From: Micromonospora sp. RHAY321 | Lineage (GTDB): Bacteria > Actinomycetota > Actinomycetes > Mycobacteriales > Micromonosporaceae | NCBI RefSeq assembly: GCF_023896955.1 | Contig: NZ_JAMHIW010000020.1 | Location: 50,552-114,551 of the forward strand | Direction of reading: 5' to 3' | DNA length: 64,000 nucleotides | Part shown: piece by piece, positions 61,410 to 64,000 of the stretch | How the letters are laid out: the number at the start of each line of letters is the position of its first letter | Position numbering within the stretch: position 1 is the stretch's first letter | Notes under the pieces: model-generated | Databases searched by the model: none | What the model was told of the DNA's origin: nothing | Seen by the model: the letters and a program-made list of their open reading frames with translations, nothing else | Position numbers and translations under genes: made by a program

Positions 61410-63392
61410 TCAGAGACACCCGATGGTGACCTGGGTGCCCGGCGGCACCTGCGAGTTCTCGCCCGGGTTCTGGAACCGGACCACGGCGTTCGGGTTGAAC
61501 TGGATCGCCACCGGGAAGCCCTGACTCTCCAGCACCTGCTTGGCCTGCGGGCAGGGCAGGTCGACCACCCGGGGCACCACCACCAGCGGCGGACCCTTGC
61601 TGATCTCCAGCTTGACCTCGGTGCCCTTCTCCACGCCGGAGCCGTCGGCTGGGCTCTGACCCAGGATCTCGTCCTTGGGCTTGTCGGAGTCCTTGTACGT
61701 CTCCACCGGCACCAGGTTGAGCTGGGCCAGGGTCGCCCGGGCATCGGTCAGGCTCTTGCCGACGAGGTTCGGCACCGACACCGGCGCCCGACCCCGGCTC
61801 AGGATGAGGGTGATCTTCGCGCCCGGTTTGACCTCGGTGCCCACCTTGGGGGAGCTGTCCACCACGACACCGGCCGGCAGGCTGTCGTCGTAGCGTGCGG
61901 TGCCCTTGGCCACCACCAGCTTCGCGTTGACCAGGTCCGCCTCGGCCAGCTCGAACTCCTTGCCGATCACGTCCGGCACCGGGAAGCGCTCCGGGCCGAG
62001 GGAGAGGGTCAGCGTGATCGTGCCGCCCTTGACGATCTTGGTGGTCGACGTCGGGTCCTGCCCCAGCACGCTGTCCTTCGGGGCCTTCTCGTCGTAGCGC
62101 GGCTCGTCAAAGGCCAGGGTGAGCCCGGCGCGGTCGGCCTGCGCCTGCGCCTCGGCCTTGCTCAGACTGACCAACTGCGGGGCGGCCGTGTAGCGGCCGA
62201 CGCCGAACCACCAGCCGCCGACCGCGGCCATCAGACCCAGCACGACCACCACGGCCGCGACCGCCAGCCGGCCCTGCGGGTTGCCCATCACCGTGCTGCG
62301 CAGCTCGGCGAGCCGGGACCACGGGCTCTCCGCCGGCTCCGGGGCAGCCCGCCGCCGACCCGGCCCCTGGCCGCCCTCGGGCAGCCGGGCCCAGGACGGG
62401 CGTTCGGCCGGACGGACCGTGGCGACCATCATCGTCGGCTGGGAGACCGGCGGCTCGTCGGTCACCCGGCGCAGCACGGCGGTACGGCTGTTGGCGTCGC
62501 CCAGGTTCTCCCGGGCCGCCTGCACCTGGGCCAGCAGCGCACCGGCGTCGGCGGGCCGGGCGTCGGGATCGCGTCGGGTGGCGCGCTGCACCAGGTCGTC
62601 GAGGACCGACGGCAGGCCGGGGACCAGCGTCGAGGGCGCCGGTACGTCCCGGTCGACGTGCTGCCAGGCGACGTCCACCGGGCGGTCCCCGTCGTAGGGC
62701 ACCCGGCCCGTGAGCATCTCGAACAGCACGATGCCCGCCGAGTAGACGTCCGTGCGCGGATCGGCCCGGCCCTCGGTGACCAGCTCCGGGGCGACGTACG
62801 CCACGGTGGCCATCAGCTGGTTGCCCTGCTCCTCGTCGGCGCTGGCCTCGACAGCCCGGGCCAACCCGAAGTCGGCCACCTTGACGACGCTGTCCACCAG
62901 GTTGGCGACGCCACCGGTGGGCGCCTCGGCGACCAGCACGTTCTCCGGCTTGACGTCGCGGTGCACCAGGCCGGCCCGGTGCGCGGCGGCGATCGCGGCG
63001 AGCATCTGCTCGGCGATGGCCAGCACCTCGTCGGGGTTGAGCCGGCGTCGCTCGGCCAGCACGTCGCGCAGCGTACGGCCGCGCACGTACTCCATCACCA
63101 GGTACGGCAGGCCGGCGTGGGTGCCCTGGTCGTAGACCGCCACCACGTTCGGATGGGTCAGCCGGGCGATGGTCTTCGCCTCGTCGGTGAACCGGGTCAC
63201 GAAGTTGGCGATCCGCGCCCGGGCCTCGGGGGCCTGGGTCGGGTGGATGATCTTTACGGCGACGGTGCGCTCGAGGCGTTCGTCGGTGGCGGTGTACACG
63301 GTCGCCATGCCGCCACGGGCCACGCGACCGCGAATGCGGTAGCGCCCGTCGATCAGCGAGCCCAGCAACGTGTCGGCGACCTGTGTGTCCAT
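61410..63392 (-). CDS. pknL: Membrane Ser/Thr protein kinase with PASTA domains (PknL-like)
   Basis: 660 aa. Kinase domain with glycine loop GRVARGGMATVY (22-33), Lys47, HRDVKPEN (Asp146) and ADFGLA (Asp174), then a linker, one transmembrane helix (about 360-382) and four extracellular PASTA repeats that bind peptidoglycan fragments. Located next to a Rv2175c-like gene in divergent arrangement, the same as pknL (Rv2176) in M. tuberculosis. ATG 63392 with TAGACT 8 nt upstream. Confidence 0.9.
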   Translation of the reverse strand: MDTQVADTLLGSLIDGRYRIRGRVARGGMATVYTATDERLERTVAVKIIHPTQAPEARARIANFVTRFTDEAKTIARLTHPNVVAVYDQGTHAGLPYLVMEYVRGRTLRDVLAERRRLNPDEVLAIAEQMLAAIAAAHRAGLVHRDVKPENVLVAEAPTGGVANLVDSVVKVADFGLARAVEASADEEQGNQLMATVAYVAPELVTEGRADPRTDVYSAGIVLFEMLTGRVPYDGDRPVDVAWQHVDRDVPAPSTLVPGLPSVLDDLVQRATRRDPDARPADAGALLAQVQAARENLGDANSRTAVLRRVTDEPPVSQPTMMVATVRPAERPSWARLPEGGQGPGRRRAAPEPAESPWSRLAELRSTVMGNPQGRLAVAAVVVVLGLMAAVGGWWFGVGRYTAAPQLVSLSKAEAQAQADRAGLTLAFDEPRYDEKAPKDSVLGQDPTSTTKIVKGGTITLTLSLGPERFPVPDVIGKEFELAEADLVNAKLVVAKGTARYDDSLPAGVVVDSSPKVGTEVKPGAKITLILSRGRAPVSVPNLVGKSLTDARATLAQLNLVPVETYKDSDKPKDEILGQSPADGSGVEKGTEVKLEISKGPPLVVVPRVVDLPCPQAKQVLESQGFPVAIQFNPNAVVRFQNPGENSQVPPGTQVTIGCL

Positions 63393-63559
63393 CGGCAGGG
63401 AGTCTATGTGTCCAGGGGGCGAAGGTTGAACAGGATGCTACAGCCCGGGTAAGGAACTGGTCCGTCCCGCCGCGTTCGCCGCTCCCGTCCCGCCGGGTCG
63501 GGGCCGGTCATCCGGGGTGCCGGTGGCCCGTCCGGCCGGTGGCGTGGCAGGGTGATCGG

Positions 63560-63949
63560 GTGACCGAACCCGTACCCGACGAGGCCGTGCCCGGCCTCGA
63601 ACTCGCCGGACCCGCCGACCCGGCCGCCTGGCTCACCCTGCCCGACGTCGCCGAGCGCCTCGACGTGTCGATCAGCAAGGTGCACCAGATGATCCGCGAC
63701 CGGGAGCTGCTGGCGGTCCGCCGCGACGGCGTCCGCCGGGTGCCGGCGGACCTGGTGGCCAACCAGACCGTGCTCAAGCACCTGCCCGGTGTGCTCAACC
63801 TGCTCGCCGACAACGGCTACGACGACGAGGCCGCGCTGCGCTGGCTCTACGAGCCGGACGACACCCTCCCCGGTGCCACCCCGGCGGCCGCCCTCTCCGG
63901 CGACCAGGCCCGCGAAGTCAAACGCCGAGCCCAAGCCCTGGGCTTCTAA
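63560..63949 (+). CDS. Rv2175c-like DNA-binding protein
   Basis: 129 aa. Winged helix-turn-helix: WLTLPDVAERLDVSISKVHQMIRDRELLAVRR, followed by the family C-terminus (DDEAALRWLYEPDD...DQAREVKRRAQALGF). In M. tuberculosis the orthologue is a substrate of PknL and binds DNA; the divergent pair here suggests the same. GTG 63560. Confidence 0.9.
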   Translation: MTEPVPDEAVPGLELAGPADPAAWLTLPDVAERLDVSISKVHQMIRDRELLAVRRDGVRRVPADLVANQTVLKHLPGVLNLLADNGYDDEAALRWLYEPDDTLPGATPAAALSGDQAREVKRRAQALGF

Positions 63950-63974
63950 CGCCCTCAACCCCGCTTCCCCCCGC

Positions 63975-64000
63975 GTCGATCATGAAGTTGGCGACGTCCG
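63975..64000 (+). repeat. Partial intergenic repeat at window edge
   Basis: GTCGATCATGAAGTTGGCGA resembles the left arm of a palindromic intergenic repeat I associate with Micromonospora; the rest lies outside the window. Confidence 0.35.

Overview
The window is high-GC (about 72%) actinobacterial chromosome. Gene content, many GTG starts and the intergenic repeat types point to the Micromonosporaceae, most likely Micromonospora; the genus is inferred from sequence style and memory, not from a search. The gene set closely matches the Mycobacterium tuberculosis block around ctaF/qcrCAB-trpD-(DEDD exonuclease)-pimB-fadD15-plsC-RNase AS-aroG-pknL-Rv2175c, and the Streptomyces block with glkA, pfkA and a class II DAHP synthase. 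It is therefore mostly conserved core chromosome, with one small foreign island and some lineage-specific insertions.

Layout. 1-7.8 kb: respiratory bcc-aa3 genes (ctaF end, a CtaG-type assembly factor, ctaE-qcrC-qcrA-qcrB) with trpD and a degenerate receiver protein. 8-16 kb: secreted DUF4142 protein, stand-alone Lrp ligand domain, nucleotidyltransferase plus Nudix pair, a second RelA/SpoT homologue, a DEDDh/GIY-YIG fusion and a NYN-domain protein. 16-20 kb: a Cys-rich small protein, a membrane M48 protease preceded by a coupled leader ORF, pimB, an internally deleted PlsC-like acyltransferase and a TetR regulator with two operator palindromes. 20-27 kb: GGDEF-EAL protein, SAM methyltransferase, NarL-type two-component pair and a long-chain acyl-CoA ligase. 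27-35 kb: SRPBCC protein, glucokinase, EEP-family protein, flavin monooxygenase, an alpha/beta hydrolase lacking its serine, and otsA.

35.2-39.1 kb: a compact integrated element bounded by perfect 98-bp direct repeats. It carries a frameshifted integrase relic, decayed genes, an excisionase-like protein and three uncharacterised genes. 39-46 kb: an intact plsC, a MerR-PP2C fusion, a giant adenylyl cyclase/STAND ATPase, a 65-aa orphan and a Crp regulator, probably one cAMP circuit. 46-55 kb: RNase AS, FMN-binding protein, pfkA, proC, a sortase with its likely substrate, a GT87 transferase and redox enzymes. 55-64 kb: secreted chitinase, lipoprotein, class II DAHP synthase, threonine aldolase, endonuclease IV, pknL and its Rv2175c-like partner.

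The two most unusual signals are (i) tandem, translationally coupled micro-ORFs at 31.7 kb and 59.3 kb that encode the same peptide core (ARSELASPAV) and are stitched stop-to-start between neighbouring genes, and (ii) the 3.8-kb island with its unknown cargo. A repeated leaderless signature (TANNNT hexamer 6-8 nt before the start codon) is seen at many genes.
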